Of a stretch of 64,000 nt of DNA, positions 49,575-60,129 are shown in pieces. The stretch's first letter is position 1. Each line of letters begins with the position of its first letter. The DNA comes from Leptospira paudalimensis. Lineage in GTDB: Bacteria > Spirochaetota > Leptospiria > Leptospirales > Leptospiraceae. A model generated the notes under the pieces. That model was not told the DNA's origin. It saw only the letters and a list, made by a program, of their open reading frames with translations, and made no database searches. Where the stretch lies: contig NZ_JAMQPR010000001.1 in NCBI RefSeq assembly GCF_026151345.1, forward strand, positions 1,842,231-1,906,230. The letters run 5' to 3'. The position numbers were made by a program, and so were the translations under genes.

Positions 49575-52500
49575 ATGGGTTCATCCATCGTACAGTATTT
49601 TCTTTCCAAAAGTTTATTCGTAAACCTATTAACTTTTTTAATCATATTAGTTGGTGGATTCACCGCTGCTACAATGAACAGAGAAGCATTTCCCAATATC
49701 AATTTTGATATTGTGAGTGTTACGACAATCTATCCTGGTGCGGCTCCCGCCGATGTGGAAAAACTTGTCACCAAACCTTTAGAAGATGCGATTAAAGAAG
49801 TTGATGGAATCAAAGAATTTCGTTCGGCTTCGTTAGAAAATCGTTCTGGAATCATCATTACAATTGATCCAAATACAAAAAACACTCAGAAAGTGGTAGA
49901 TGATTTAAAATCAGCAATTGATAGGATCCAAGATTTACCGACGGAAGTGGAAGATCCAATTGTAACAGAGATTACAACAGCAAGGCAACCTGTTATCGAA
50001 ATCCATCTCTCTTCGACTCTAAAAGACGGGAAACCAATCCTCAGTGCAAAAGAACTCAGAGACCAAGCAAAAATTTTAGAAGAAAAACTAAAAGACCTCC
50101 CTTCTGTTGCGAGGATCACCAAACGAGGTTGGCGTGAACGAGAAATGAAGGTGGACTTAGATCCTGATAAATTGAAAGCGTTCTCTCTCTCTTCCACACA
50201 AGTAATCAGTGCCCTTCGTCAGAGAAACATCAACTTTCCTGGTGGAAACATCAATGAAAAAACAAGGGAAATCATTGTACGAACTGTTGGAGAGTTTGAT
50301 ACTGCTGAGGAAATCGAAAACGTTTTTATTAGAACCAATGATGCAGGGAGATCCGTTCGGATTCGAGATGTGGCCCGAGTCACAGAAGGTTTTGAAGATT
50401 CAGAATACCTAGATAAATCAAATGGTAATATTGCCATTGCACTTACCGTTATCAAACGCGAAAAAGCAGATGCGATTACAGTTGTTGATGATTCCAAGAA
50501 AGTAGTCGAAACATTTATTAACTCCTCGAATGGCACAATCAAACATGCGTTTGTAAATGACTTATCGAAATACATTAGAAGGAGACTCGGTGTTTTAACT
50601 TCAAATGCTGTTTCTGGTTTATTTCTAGTAACGGCATCCCTATTTGTATTCCTCGGATGGAGAATGGCTCTCATGACAGCACTTGGAATTCCTATCTCCA
50701 TTGCTATGACTTTTGTTGCCATGAATTATATGGGACTTACTTTAAACCTCATATCGATGATGGGTCTCATCATTGTTGTGGGAATTTTAGTCGATGATGC
50801 CATCATCATTTGTGAAAACGTATACCGCCATTTAGAAATGGGAGAAGAACCATTTGAAGCTGCCATGCGTGGTACTAGTGAAGTATTGGCACCTGTAACA
50901 GCAACGGTCACAACAACCATTGCTGCCTTTGGACCTATGTTATTTATGACAGGGATCTTTGGGAAATTCATCCATTCCATCCCACTAGTGGTTATCCTTT
51001 CCTTGTGCAGTTCATTGTTTGAAGCATTTTTTATGTTACCTTCTCACTTGTATGATGTCAGTAAGGCAAGTGATATGAAGGGGGAAGTAAAAGAAGAATC
51101 ACATTGGTTCATCAAATTCAAAGAAAAAACTTACCTTCCACTCTTACGTTTTGCATTGAGTAACCGCTGGAAAATGGTAGGTTTATTACTGGGTTTATTT
51201 GTATTTTCATTGGCGATCCAAACTAAATTTGGGAAATTCAAACTTTTCCCAGGTGCCATTGAAACATTCCAAGTGAGAGTCACTGCGGAAACTGGATTAA
51301 AACTGGAAGAAACTGATCGTTTCATACGTGCGATTGAACACAGTATCGCCAAACTTCCTGAAGGTGAAGTTGAGAATTTTATCTCACGAGTGGGAATCAT
51401 TCAGAAAGACCCGAATGATCCTTTTACAAAACGTGGAAAAAACTATGCCCAAGTTATGGTGTATCTAACACCCGATGACAACAGGGATCGTTCTACAGAA
51501 AAAATCATAGAAGTTGTAAGAGAAAATACAAAGTATCTATTAAATGATAAAGCACTTGCCTTACTTGAAGAAAAACTAGCGAAAGAGAATGTAGATAAAA
51601 AAGAAGAGGATAAAGTCCAAATTGATGCCATTCCGAGTGAGTATTTACCGTTAAAAGGCAAACTGGTGAACTTGGAATTTGAAAAATTAGCAGGTGGACC
51701 ACCAGTTGGAAAACCAGTTGCCATTGAGATCAAAGGAGACGACTTTGCCACCTTACTCAAAATTGGTGCCGAATACAAAGCCGCTTTAGCAAAAATCAAA
51801 GGTGTTACCGATATCGGTGACGACTTTAATGAAGGAAAAGACGAAATCCGTGTATCCGTTGACGAATCACTGGCATCGTTTGCTGGAGTGAGTGTTCAGT
51901 CGGTTTCCCTTGCGATCAACACAGCGTTACAAGGAACAGTTTCTACCAAAATCAAACGTGCAGATGAAGAAGTGGACGTACGTGTTCGGTTCCCTGAGGA
52001 ATACAGGTCATCCCTAACACATTTGAATAAAGTATATGTGAATAACCTCACAGGAAACCTAATTCCAGTTTCACGATTAACAAGTTATGATCGGAATCCA
52101 GGGCGTGCATCAATCAATCATTTGGATGGAAAAAGGCTTCTTACTGTTACCTCTAATATTGATGAAACTGTATCAACTTCCAGACAAGTCAATTTGGAAG
52201 CAAAACAACTCACAGAAGGCATCATTGCAAAATACCCTGGTTATTCGGTTCGATTTTCAGGGGAAAATAAAGACACAGAAGAATCAATGGCTTCTCTTGG
52301 GCGAGCTTTCCTTGTAGGACTACTCATCATTTATATGATCCTTGCCTCCCTCTTCCGGTCCTTAGCCCAACCTCTCATTGTAATGAGTGCCATTCCATTT
52401 GCAGTCATTGGAGTGATCTTTGCTTTTTTAGTGCATGGTCAACCATTTTCCTTTTTGGCATTCCTCGGAATCATTGGACTTGCGGGGGTGGTCGTGAACG

Positions 52501-52829
52501 ACTCCATTGTGCTTGTGGACTGTGCCAACCAATTACGCATTGAAGACCCATCGAAATCCACCTTTGAATTGTTAGTGGAAGCAGGGAGTATCCGCTTACG
52601 TGCTGTGATGTTGACCACGGTTACCACTGTTCTTGGTCTCTTACCAACTGCGTATGGGATTGGAGGTAAGGACCCTTTCCTTGTTCCAATGGCTCTTGCA
52701 TTTGGTTGGGGACTTGCCTTTGCCACGTTTATTACTTTGATTATGGTCCCTGTCTTTTACTTAAACTTATATACGTTTAAAGACAGTGTCGTGAGAAAGT
52801 ATCAAAATCGAAAAAAACGATTTGTTTGA
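49575..52829 (+). CDS. RND family efflux transporter (AcrB/HAE-type), no partner genes adjacent
   Basis: A 1084-residue inner-membrane transporter with the classic two-fold layout: a first helix ([20 protein letters not shown]), a periplasmic porter domain, a membrane block of several helices (about 340-520, with [16 protein letters not shown] carrying the proton-relay acidic residues), then the repeat (about 545-1060, [15 protein letters not shown]). The periplasmic loop contains a charged stretch (about 660-695, [15 protein letters not shown]). It pumps substrates out using the proton gradient. No membrane-fusion or outer-membrane channel gene is adjacent. CAGGAGA precedes the ATG. Confidence 0.92.
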   Translation: MGSSIVQYFLSKSLFVNLLTFLIILVGGFTAATMNREAFPNINFDIVSVTTIYPGAAPADVEKLVTKPLEDAIKEVDGIKEFRSASLENRSGIIITIDPNTKNTQKVVDDLKSAIDRIQDLPTEVEDPIVTEITTARQPVIEIHLSSTLKDGKPILSAKELRDQAKILEEKLKDLPSVARITKRGWREREMKVDLDPDKLKAFSLSSTQVISALRQRNINFPGGNINEKTREIIVRTVGEFDTAEEIENVFIRTNDAGRSVRIRDVARVTEGFEDSEYLDKSNGNIAIALTVIKREKADAITVVDDSKKVVETFINSSNGTIKHAFVNDLSKYIRRRLGVLTSNAVSGLFLVTASLFVFLGWRMALMTALGIPISIAMTFVAMNYMGLTLNLISMMGLIIVVGILVDDAIIICENVYRHLEMGEEPFEAAMRGTSEVLAPVTATVTTTIAAFGPMLFMTGIFGKFIHSIPLVVILSLCSSLFEAFFMLPSHLYDVSKASDMKGEVKEESHWFIKFKEKTYLPLLRFALSNRWKMVGLLLGLFVFSLAIQTKFGKFKLFPGAIETFQVRVTAETGLKLEETDRFIRAIEHSIAKLPEGEVENFISRVGIIQKDPNDPFTKRGKNYAQVMVYLTPDDNRDRSTEKIIEVVRENTKYLLNDKALALLEEKLAKENVDKKEEDKVQIDAIPSEYLPLKGKLVNLEFEKLAGGPPVGKPVAIEIKGDDFATLLKIGAEYKAALAKIKGVTDIGDDFNEGKDEIRVSVDESLASFAGVSVQSVSLAINTALQGTVSTKIKRADEEVDVRVRFPEEYRSSLTHLNKVYVNNLTGNLIPVSRLTSYDRNPGRASINHLDGKRLLTVTSNIDETVSTSRQVNLEAKQLTEGIIAKYPGYSVRFSGENKDTEESMASLGRAFLVGLLIIYMILASLFRSLAQPLIVMSAIPFAVIGVIFAFLVHGQPFSFLAFLGIIGLAGVVVNDSIVLVDCANQLRIEDPSKSTFELLVEAGSIRLRAVMLTTVTTVLGLLPTAYGIGGKDPFLVPMALAFGWGLAFATFITLIMVPVFYLNLYTFKDSVVRKYQNRKKRFV

Positions 52830-52891
52830 ACGAAGATAGATTTGAAAGAGGTCCCACTGTCTACAGATGACGATGCAAACTTAAATTTTTG

Positions 52892-54082
52892 TTAGTCTTT
52901 TTTATCGTTTAGAACTTCAGAAAGGGTTACAAATTTGTAACCCTTTTCTTTCATTCTTTCAATGAATGTAGGAAGGATATAAATCAATTTATCAAATTTA
53001 CGGGGACCACCAAGGTGCATGAGGATGATTGCACCGTTCATCCCGTTTGGATCCGCTTTTTCCCAATTGTCTAAAAACGTAAGTGTTTCCTCTCCTGTTT
53101 TGTAATGAGGGTTTTTTACGACTTCCTTTTTACCTTTCGACGTTTTTTTATATAAGAATTGTTTGCTGATATAATCTGGCAAGTCAAGTGATCCTTTGGC
53201 ATTATTTGACCACATGATATGATCTGTATAACCAAGACTTGCATGGGCATCTAAAATCAATTGGCTAAGTGCTCCATAAGGCAAACGGTAATATTTCTTT
53301 AATTCTTGTTTGGTGAGTGAATAAAAGGTATCTTCCACTCGTTTGAGTTCTTCTGCCATACGAGGAAGGTCGAGTACTGACTTAGATAAGTATTCAAGTA
53401 CCATTCTTTTTTTTAAGGAAGTCTCCGTTACAGAACGTTGGTAGTTAAAATGTGACCAAGTATGATTCCCAAATTCGACAGCACCTGTTTTTGCCATCCG
53501 TTTGATGTAATCTAAGTTTTGTCTGACAAAAAAGGAACCATTGATATCGGATGGTCTTTCATTGGATAAGAACAAGGTTACTTTGATTTTATGTTCTTTA
53601 ATGTAATTATAAAGTACGGGAAGTTCTTCGCCAGTTGCCAAATCAAAGGTTAGAGCAATTTCCTTTTGCGATTCATTCCCACGTAAGATGTTACGACCTT
53701 TGGTATTTTGGCTCACTTCCTTTAAAAACTCAATATTTTCTTCTACTTGTTTGGCAAGTTCAGTGTCGGGTTCTGTGTCCCCTGCTAGAGCATTCTCTTC
53801 TCTCAGTTGTTCTTGGTACATCAAAGAAAAAAGAGACTGTTCCAATTCTCTTAAACTTCTATCTTTTTCTTTTACTTCGGATTCGAGTTTAGTGACACTG
53901 AGGCTCAAATAGAGCAGATAACTGAGTAAAACAAAAACGGTGAGTCCAACAAAGGATAAGGCAGAGATAAAGGCAAAACGACGGAGTTTTTTAGCAAATA
54001 ATCGATCCTTTTCTATGTCCTTCGAAAGTTCATGGACAATGTCCTGGATTTCTTTCTCTTCGTTTGTCGGATCGAGTGACAT
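52892..54082 (-). CDS. Membrane-anchored polysaccharide deacetylase-like protein
   Basis: A 396-residue protein with one N-terminal membrane helix (about 32-56), a coiled-coil linker (about 60-115) and a NodB-type domain (about 150-390). The usual TFDDG motif reads LTFDLATG, so the first Asp remains but the second (a metal ligand in typical enzymes) is a Leu. The H-x3-H metal motif GNHTWSHFNY and the later RLPYGAL and ILMHLGGP segments are kept. It probably acts on peptidoglycan or other glycan in the periplasm, but activity is uncertain. Confidence 0.82.
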   Translation of the reverse strand: MSLDPTNEEKEIQDIVHELSKDIEKDRLFAKKLRRFAFISALSFVGLTVFVLLSYLLYLSLSVTKLESEVKEKDRSLRELEQSLFSLMYQEQLREENALAGDTEPDTELAKQVEENIEFLKEVSQNTKGRNILRGNESQKEIALTFDLATGEELPVLYNYIKEHKIKVTLFLSNERPSDINGSFFVRQNLDYIKRMAKTGAVEFGNHTWSHFNYQRSVTETSLKKRMVLEYLSKSVLDLPRMAEELKRVEDTFYSLTKQELKKYYRLPYGALSQLILDAHASLGYTDHIMWSNNAKGSLDLPDYISKQFLYKKTSKGKKEVVKNPHYKTGEETLTFLDNWEKADPNGMNGAIILMHLGGPRKFDKLIYILPTFIERMKEKGYKFVTLSEVLNDKKD

Positions 54083-54154
54083 GTAGGTATGGCTTTCCTT
54101 AGTATCGATTATCGGAATTGGGACTAGGGTTCTATACTAGTCCCTCTCCCAAGT

Positions 54155-55381
54155 TTAGGTTTTGATCTTTAAAAATTTCCCTTTCTTCCCTTGTCTGATG
54201 AGGTATTCTTTTCCCTGTTCCAAAACAAGGCCTGGGTCTGTTATTTTTTCCTCATCCAAATACAATCCCCCTGCCTGGATGAGCCGGCGCCCTTCCGAAA
54301 CACTTGGTATGAATTTGAATTGGGACAACACATAGACAAGAAGGGGTGGTTTTTCTGTAAAATAACTGGAGTCCAAACTTTCTGTCGGAATTTCGTCAGG
54401 TAGTGCTCTGTTTTTGGTATTATGGATGGCAGTCCATTCTTCCACAGCCTTACGGTTTTCTTCTTCTGGATGGAGTTGGTCCATGATGAGGAGAGCCAGT
54501 TCTGTTTTGACTTCTTTTGGATGGAGAGATTTGGCACGAATCCCCTCTTTTCGTTTTTCCACTTCCGACATCGGAAGGTCTGTAAGAAGTTCAAAATAAT
54601 TCCACATCAGATCATCGGAGATAGACATAATTTTACCATACATGTCGATGGGTTTTTCAATGATGCCTACATAATTGCCAAGAGACTTGGACATTTTTTT
54701 CACACCATCAAGCCCAACTAACAAAGGCAAAGTGATGACTGCTTGGGGTTTTTGACCGTATTCTCTTTGTAAGTCGCGACCAACAAGCATATTAAACTTT
54801 TGGTCTGTTCCCCCAAGTTCCACATCGGACTTCATTGCAACAGAATCATACCCCTGTACGAGAGGGTATAAGAACTCAATCATCGAAATGGGTGTACCCG
54901 CTTTATGGCGTTTGGTGAAATCATCTCGTTCCAACATTCGTGAAACTGTATACTTCGAAGTCAGAACCAGTACATCTTCAAATTTTAATTCCGAACACCA
55001 GTGAGAATTGTAAAGGATACGAGTTTTATTTGGGTCTAAAATTTTAAATACTTGGGTTTGGTAGGTTTTAGAATTTTCCAATACCTCTTCTTTTGAGAGT
55101 CGTTTGCGTGTTTCCGATTTACCTGTTGGATCACCAATCATTGCTGTAAAATCACCTAGCATAAAACAAACATCATGGCCCAAGTCTTGGAAATGTTTGA
55201 GTTTTCGCAGTAACACAAAATGACCTAAATGTAAATCAGGTGCCGTAGGATCAAATCCAGCTTTGATCGTTAAAGAAGGTTTGGATTTGATTTTTTCTAA
55301 AAGTTCCCCTTCACTGATGATTTCGACAGTGCCTCGGCGGATGGTTTCTAATTCTTGGTTCAATTCTCTTTCAGTTTTCAT
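54155..55381 (-). CDS. tyrS: Tyrosyl-tRNA synthetase
   Basis: A 408-residue class I synthetase charging tRNA-Tyr. The HIGH-type motif is [12 protein letters not shown], the KMSKS loop is [11 protein letters not shown], and the C-terminal S4 domain (about 345-408, [18 protein letters not shown]) binds the tRNA. Its length and sequence are closer to the TyrZ/short bacterial branch than to E. coli TyrS. It is monocistronic. Confidence 0.96.
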   Translation of the reverse strand: MKTERELNQELETIRRGTVEIISEGELLEKIKSKPSLTIKAGFDPTAPDLHLGHFVLLRKLKHFQDLGHDVCFMLGDFTAMIGDPTGKSETRKRLSKEEVLENSKTYQTQVFKILDPNKTRILYNSHWCSELKFEDVLVLTSKYTVSRMLERDDFTKRHKAGTPISMIEFLYPLVQGYDSVAMKSDVELGGTDQKFNMLVGRDLQREYGQKPQAVITLPLLVGLDGVKKMSKSLGNYVGIIEKPIDMYGKIMSISDDLMWNYFELLTDLPMSEVEKRKEGIRAKSLHPKEVKTELALLIMDQLHPEEENRKAVEEWTAIHNTKNRALPDEIPTESLDSSYFTEKPPLLVYVLSQFKFIPSVSEGRRLIQAGGLYLDEEKITDPGLVLEQGKEYLIRQGKKGKFLKIKT

Positions 55382-55478
55382 AACAATTTCAAAAATTTTC
55401 GATGGTAGAAAAGGTGACTTTTGACAACACTAACCTTAGAATCTCTATAGGCAACCACCAAAGTACGTAAAAACCCTT

Positions 55479-57086
55479 ATGAACCATTTAGATGAAAGAA
55501 AACAAACGCTAAAACATTTAGAATCAACCCAGTATGATATTTTAATTTTGGGTGGTGGTGCCACCGGTTCCGGAACAGCCCTTGATGCCAGTCTCCGAGG
55601 ATACAAAGTAGCCTTATTGGAAAAAGGAGACTTTTCTCAAGGTACGAGTTCCCGATCGACAAAACTCATCCACGGTGGAGTGAGGTATCTTGCCCAATTC
55701 CATTTTAAATTAATTTACGAAGCATTGTCAGAGCGGAAACGACTTCTCATCAATGCACCTCACTTAGTCAAACCACTTCCCTTTGTTTTACCAACCTATG
55801 TTTGGTGGGAAAAACCGTTTTATTCCATTGGTCTTACGATGTATGATATCCTCGCAGGAAAATCGATTGTCCCTGGCCATGAACGAATTTCAAAAGCAAC
55901 TGCGCTCGACTACTTTGTTTCCCTCAAAAAAGAAAACCTAAAGGGTGGGATCTCCTACTACGACGCTCAGTTCAACGATGCAAGACTCAATGTAACAACC
56001 ATTCGTGCTGCAAAAGAAAATGGAGCCGACATTGTCTCAAGGATTGAAGTGACATCCTTTTTAAAAGATAACAATGGTAAAATCATTGGTGTCACTGCAA
56101 AAGATTCTCTTACGAAAAAAGTGGTATCGATCAAAGCCAAAGTGGTCGCCAATACAACGGGTGTGTGGATTGATTCCCTTCGTAAACTCGATGATCCAAA
56201 AGCAGAGAATGTCCTTGCTCCAAGCCAAGGAATCCACCTCGTATTTGACAAAGAGAAACTCCCTTGCCGGACTGCAATGATCATTCCGAAAACTGCCGAT
56301 GGCAGAGTGGTATTTGTGATCCCTTGGGAAGGGAAAGTACTGCTTGGAACCACAGATACCCCCATCCAAAAGATTGACGATGAACCTTTGCCACTACAAT
56401 CCGAGGTGGAATTTTTACTCCAAACTGGAAATGATTACCTAGATACAAAATTAACTAAAGACGATATAGAATCTGTGTTTAGTGGCCTACGCCCTCTCAT
56501 TTCCACAGGAGACAAAAAAGACACAAAATCTATTTCCAGGGAAGAAGCCATCCTCGTTTCGGATTCTGGTCTTGTGACAATGTCGGGAGGGAAATGGTCC
56601 ACATTCCGTAAGATGGCAGAAGACCTCACCGACAAATTGATCTCTGTTGGAAACCTTCCATCCAAAATGAACTGTGTCACAGCAAGTTTTGCCTTCCCTG
56701 GTGCTGATGGGTATAGCAAACATTTGGTGGCAAAAATCCAAACCATGTATGACCTACCTTACGAAACAGCGGTTCGATTGGTGGATTCTTATGGAGGGGA
56801 AGTGCCTCTCATCCTCGGTAAAAAACCAAAAGAAATCAAAAAAGGGACTGGTTACTTCGCAGAAGAAATCAAACATTTTGTGAAAAAGGAATTTGCTCTT
56901 TCTGTCTCTGATGTTCTCTCGAGACGATGGAGAGTAGTCTTCCTTGATCTAAAACTGGCAGAGTCTCTTGCCGTTCCTGTGAGTAATGTGCTCGGGAAAG
57001 AACTCGGTTGGAAAGAAACGGAAAAAAAATCTTCTTTGAATGAACTCCTAAAACACATCAAAGATTTAAAGAAAACTATTTCTTAA
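55479..57086 (+). CDS. glpD: Aerobic-type glycerol-3-phosphate dehydrogenase
   Basis: A 535-residue FAD enzyme that oxidises glycerol-3-phosphate to dihydroxyacetone phosphate and feeds electrons to quinone at the membrane. The dinucleotide fold is DILILGGGATGSGTALDAS, followed by the family signature KGDFSQGTSSRSTKLIHGGVRYL. The substrate region has VIPWEGKVLLGTTDTP and GGKWSTFRKMAEDLTD. No glpK or glpF is nearby in the window. A strong terminator follows the stop. Confidence 0.95.
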   Translation: MNHLDERKQTLKHLESTQYDILILGGGATGSGTALDASLRGYKVALLEKGDFSQGTSSRSTKLIHGGVRYLAQFHFKLIYEALSERKRLLINAPHLVKPLPFVLPTYVWWEKPFYSIGLTMYDILAGKSIVPGHERISKATALDYFVSLKKENLKGGISYYDAQFNDARLNVTTIRAAKENGADIVSRIEVTSFLKDNNGKIIGVTAKDSLTKKVVSIKAKVVANTTGVWIDSLRKLDDPKAENVLAPSQGIHLVFDKEKLPCRTAMIIPKTADGRVVFVIPWEGKVLLGTTDTPIQKIDDEPLPLQSEVEFLLQTGNDYLDTKLTKDDIESVFSGLRPLISTGDKKDTKSISREEAILVSDSGLVTMSGGKWSTFRKMAEDLTDKLISVGNLPSKMNCVTASFAFPGADGYSKHLVAKIQTMYDLPYETAVRLVDSYGGEVPLILGKKPKEIKKGTGYFAEEIKHFVKKEFALSVSDVLSRRWRVVFLDLKLAESLAVPVSNVLGKELGWKETEKKSSLNELLKHIKDLKKTIS

Positions 57087-57106
57087 CGAAAAAAGACATT
57101 GAACAT

Positions 57107-57142
57107 AAATTAGGTGCCTAGTTCTTCACCTGCACCTAATTT
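57107..57142. terminator. Bidirectional terminator between glpD and the lipoprotein gene
   Basis: AAATTAGGTGC (57107-57117) and GCACCTAATTT (57132-57142) form a perfect 11-bp stem with a 14-nt loop. It overlaps the stop codon of the convergent gene by 2 nt and can serve both strands. Confidence 0.8.
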
Positions 57143-58253
57143 ATTTCGGAATCGGTAATTCATAGTGATAAAAGGTTCTTCCCGTTTCTTTTTCTTTTAA
57201 TACAAATAGAAAATGCGTTTTGGGTTGGTACACTTCTGAAAATTTAGTCCCAAGTTTTGTTTTAAAATTTTCATAATCTTCATCACCAACTTCTGCTCGT
57301 TTGAAGATCCAAGAAATATTTCGTTCTATCCCACCTTGGTCAAAATAACTTAGATTGATTTCTAATCCTTCTTCCGTCGCTTGAAGAATTGTGTAAGTGC
57401 CAATGAGTGATGGTAAAAAACTAGTAGGGTCACCTTCTCCATACATTTCAGAAAAACTAAAGGTTTGGTCAGGTTTAAAAAAAACAGGTAAAACAGTTCC
57501 TTGGTCGTAAAATAAGATTGTACCCTTTTCATTTGCCAAAACCAATTGTTTGAAACCATATGCATGTCGTTCTGCTTTCACAAATTGGGAAATTGCCAAT
57601 TTGACTTTATCAAAGGACACCCAAGGTGATGCGGAAAAACTGTCTTTCAGGATCTCACCCATTTTGACTTCCGAGAGGCAAACTCGCCCTGAAGTGCCTA
57701 ATCCATAGGTTTCTAAAATTTCAAAACGAATTACGTTCCCTTCGAATGTTGAATCTAAATCCAATATTTGTAGACCTTGTTTTCCGAATTTCGCTTTGGA
57801 AAGTTCAATGTCTTTGGTTCTGTCCAATTTAAACTGATTTTTAGTGTCGTTTTTCTCCATCCAAAAGGAAGAAAGTCTCAACTTTTTAATCATATCATTT
57901 GCCTTTAAATCATTGGCAGAACGATGGTATCCGTTTAACAATTGCAATGCTGTAAACTTTGTCTGGTTGGCTAAAAATAAAGTGAAACCAGATCCTATCT
58001 CTTTTGCATTTGCACAAAATGCAGTCCCATATTTTTCATCCAATGCAAACTCAGGACTAAACCTCCAAGGTTCTTCTGGACTCACTTGGCCAACACTTTG
58101 GGTTTTCTCATAATCCAATTGTTTTTCGGAAGCTTTACAATGAATTAGGAAAATGAGTAGGAAGATGGAAACGAATGTACGAAAGTGATGGGAAAAAGTA
58201 GGTAATGTCGGCTTTTGATTCCTTATTTTAGAAGTGGTAGCAAACAGAAACAT
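57141..58253 (-). CDS. Lipoprotein with NADase-type glycan-binding/discoidin-like domain
   Basis: About 370 residues. A signal peptide ends in a lipobox (FLLIFLIHC, Cys about 40 from the chosen start), so it is a lipoprotein. The following ~150 residues (SPEFALDEKYGTAFCANAKEI, LNGYHRSANDLKANDMIKKLRL, GRVCLSEVKMGE) look like the NADase-type glycan-binding domain common in Leptospira surface proteins. The C-terminal half is unassigned beta-rich sequence (YTILQATEEGLEINLSYFD). The start is uncertain; an ATG at 58319 would add 22 residues. Confidence 0.75.
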   Translation of the reverse strand: MFLFATTSKIRNQKPTLPTFSHHFRTFVSIFLLIFLIHCKASEKQLDYEKTQSVGQVSPEEPWRFSPEFALDEKYGTAFCANAKEIGSGFTLFLANQTKFTALQLLNGYHRSANDLKANDMIKKLRLSSFWMEKNDTKNQFKLDRTKDIELSKAKFGKQGLQILDLDSTFEGNVIRFEILETYGLGTSGRVCLSEVKMGEILKDSFSASPWVSFDKVKLAISQFVKAERHAYGFKQLVLANEKGTILFYDQGTVLPVFFKPDQTFSFSEMYGEGDPTSFLPSLIGTYTILQATEEGLEINLSYFDQGGIERNISWIFKRAEVGDEDYENFKTKLGTKFSEVYQPKTHFLFVLKEKETGRTFYHYELPIPK

Positions 58254-58340
58254 TTTGAATTGAATAAAAAAAAAGAGATCCATGGATTTTCCAAACCATG
58301 AATCTCTTCGGAAGACCAATCAAGCGAAAAACGATTTCGT

Positions 58341-60113
58341 TTAATCGATATAGTCTTTCAGTTTTTTCGAGCGACTTGGGTGGCGGAGACGACGTAACGC
58401 TTTTGCTTCAATCTGACGAATCCTTTCACGTGTCACTTTGAATTGGTAACCCACTTCTTCGAGTGTTTGTGCATATCCATCATCCAAACCAAAACGCATA
58501 CGAATGACTTTTTGTTCCCGCGCAGGAAGTGTTTGTAACACTTGTCTGATTTGTTCGGAAAGGATGGAAGATGCAGCTGAGTTCAGTGGCGAAATCACTT
58601 CCTTGTCTTCGATAAAATCTCCAAGTTCCGAATCTTCCTCGGAACCCACAGGGATCTCGAGTGAAATTGGTTCCCGTGCTACGTTTTTTACAGCCTTTAC
58701 TTTTTGTACAGGCCAGCCGAGTCGTTCTGCAATTTCATCATTAGAAGGATCACGACCAAACTCTTGTACAAAGAGACGAGTTTCTCGGATCACCTTGTTT
58801 ACCTGTTCGATCATGTGAACTGGTACACGGATCGTACGAGCTTGGTCTGAGATCGCACGAGTGATCGCTTGTCTAATCCACCAAGTGGCATAAGTGGAAA
58901 ATTTATACCCCTTTTTGTATTCAAACTTATCTACTGCGCGAATGAGACCAATGTTTCCTTCTTGGATGAGGTCAAAGAAATGCATACCACGGTTTGCATA
59001 CCGTTTTGCAATAGAGACCACCAAACGGAGGTTTGCTCGCACAAGTTCACGTTTTGCTTGTGCAATTTCCCTTTCCCCTTTGATGATTTTTTCACCCCAG
59101 TCTTTGATTTCCCCAACAGGTGAACCTGCTTCCTGTTCCATACGACGGAGTTTACGTTCATTGTTACGTATGTCTTTGATGACTTCTCTGACTTCATCAA
59201 TATCACAACCCATCATTTTTTCGATTTCATCTAAGTTTTCATTTTTTTCGATGAAACGGTTGAGTGCTTTGATTTCACGAACATCATGACCGTATTTGGC
59301 TTTGATTTTTAAGAAATGTTTTTCGATTTCCTTAACACGGAAAACCATCGACTTGATCTTTTGAGAGATCTTTTGGATTTCTTTTTGCGAAACACCAATT
59401 TTACGAATGGCTTCATCGATTTTGCCCGTAGACATATCGATTTTTTCTTTGAGTTCTTTGAACTTCTTAGAATTTTCAGAATACTTTCGAATGCGGTTTG
59501 TGGATTCGTTAAGAACTTTTTCATCCTGTTGGATGAGTTCCATATTTTCAAAAAATACTTTTTCTAATTTGTCCGCTTGCTCTTGGTTGAGAGCGTACAT
59601 TTTGTCCACTTTCACCAAGTCATAAACTTTGATTTTTTTGGACTTAATTTTAGGAATGAGTTTCGCAAAGTTTTGTCTGAGGATCGAAGAACTTAAAATC
59701 GTTTCTTCAATGATTTTTTCACCCTTCTCAATTCGTTTGGCAAGAAACACTTCTGTTTCTCCCGAGATCAGGGAAACCTTACCAATTTCCTTGAGGTAAA
59801 GTCGAATTGGATCCTCAGAACTAGAAGAAACACTGGACTCCCTTTTTTTACGTGCCGGTTTTTCTTTTGTTTCTTTGGTAGTTTCTTCTTTTGTCGTTGT
59901 GAGGGAACTAGATTCTTCCAAAGATTTTTTGGAATACTCCTCTACGATTTCAATCCCCATCTCGTGTAACAAGGTAAAGACATCGTCAATCTTTTCGGAG
60001 TTTAGAATTTTATCCGGTAGTATTTCATTGATCTCATCATACGATACCTCTCGGTTTGCTTTTCCGATGGAGATTATCTTTTGTACTTCTGGTAGGCTTG
60101 CTAGATTTTCCAT
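58341..60113 (-). CDS. rpoD: Primary sigma factor (sigma-70)
   Basis: A 590-residue housekeeping sigma factor. Region 1.1 lies at about 1-85, followed by a Glu/Lys/Ser-rich linker. Region 1.2 begins with [17 protein letters not shown], and a long non-conserved helical insertion (about 150-360) follows. Region 2 contains [23 protein letters not shown] and [20 protein letters not shown]; region 4 has [20 protein letters not shown]. It is the last gene of the rpsU-yqeY-dnaG-rpoD operon, 16 nt after dnaG. Confidence 0.97.
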   Translation of the reverse strand: MENLASLPEVQKIISIGKANREVSYDEINEILPDKILNSEKIDDVFTLLHEMGIEIVEEYSKKSLEESSSLTTTKEETTKETKEKPARKKRESSVSSSSEDPIRLYLKEIGKVSLISGETEVFLAKRIEKGEKIIEETILSSSILRQNFAKLIPKIKSKKIKVYDLVKVDKMYALNQEQADKLEKVFFENMELIQQDEKVLNESTNRIRKYSENSKKFKELKEKIDMSTGKIDEAIRKIGVSQKEIQKISQKIKSMVFRVKEIEKHFLKIKAKYGHDVREIKALNRFIEKNENLDEIEKMMGCDIDEVREVIKDIRNNERKLRRMEQEAGSPVGEIKDWGEKIIKGEREIAQAKRELVRANLRLVVSIAKRYANRGMHFFDLIQEGNIGLIRAVDKFEYKKGYKFSTYATWWIRQAITRAISDQARTIRVPVHMIEQVNKVIRETRLFVQEFGRDPSNDEIAERLGWPVQKVKAVKNVAREPISLEIPVGSEEDSELGDFIEDKEVISPLNSAASSILSEQIRQVLQTLPAREQKVIRMRFGLDDGYAQTLEEVGYQFKVTRERIRQIEAKALRRLRHPSRSKKLKDYID

Positions 60114-60129
60114 TCTACCTTTATCCTCT

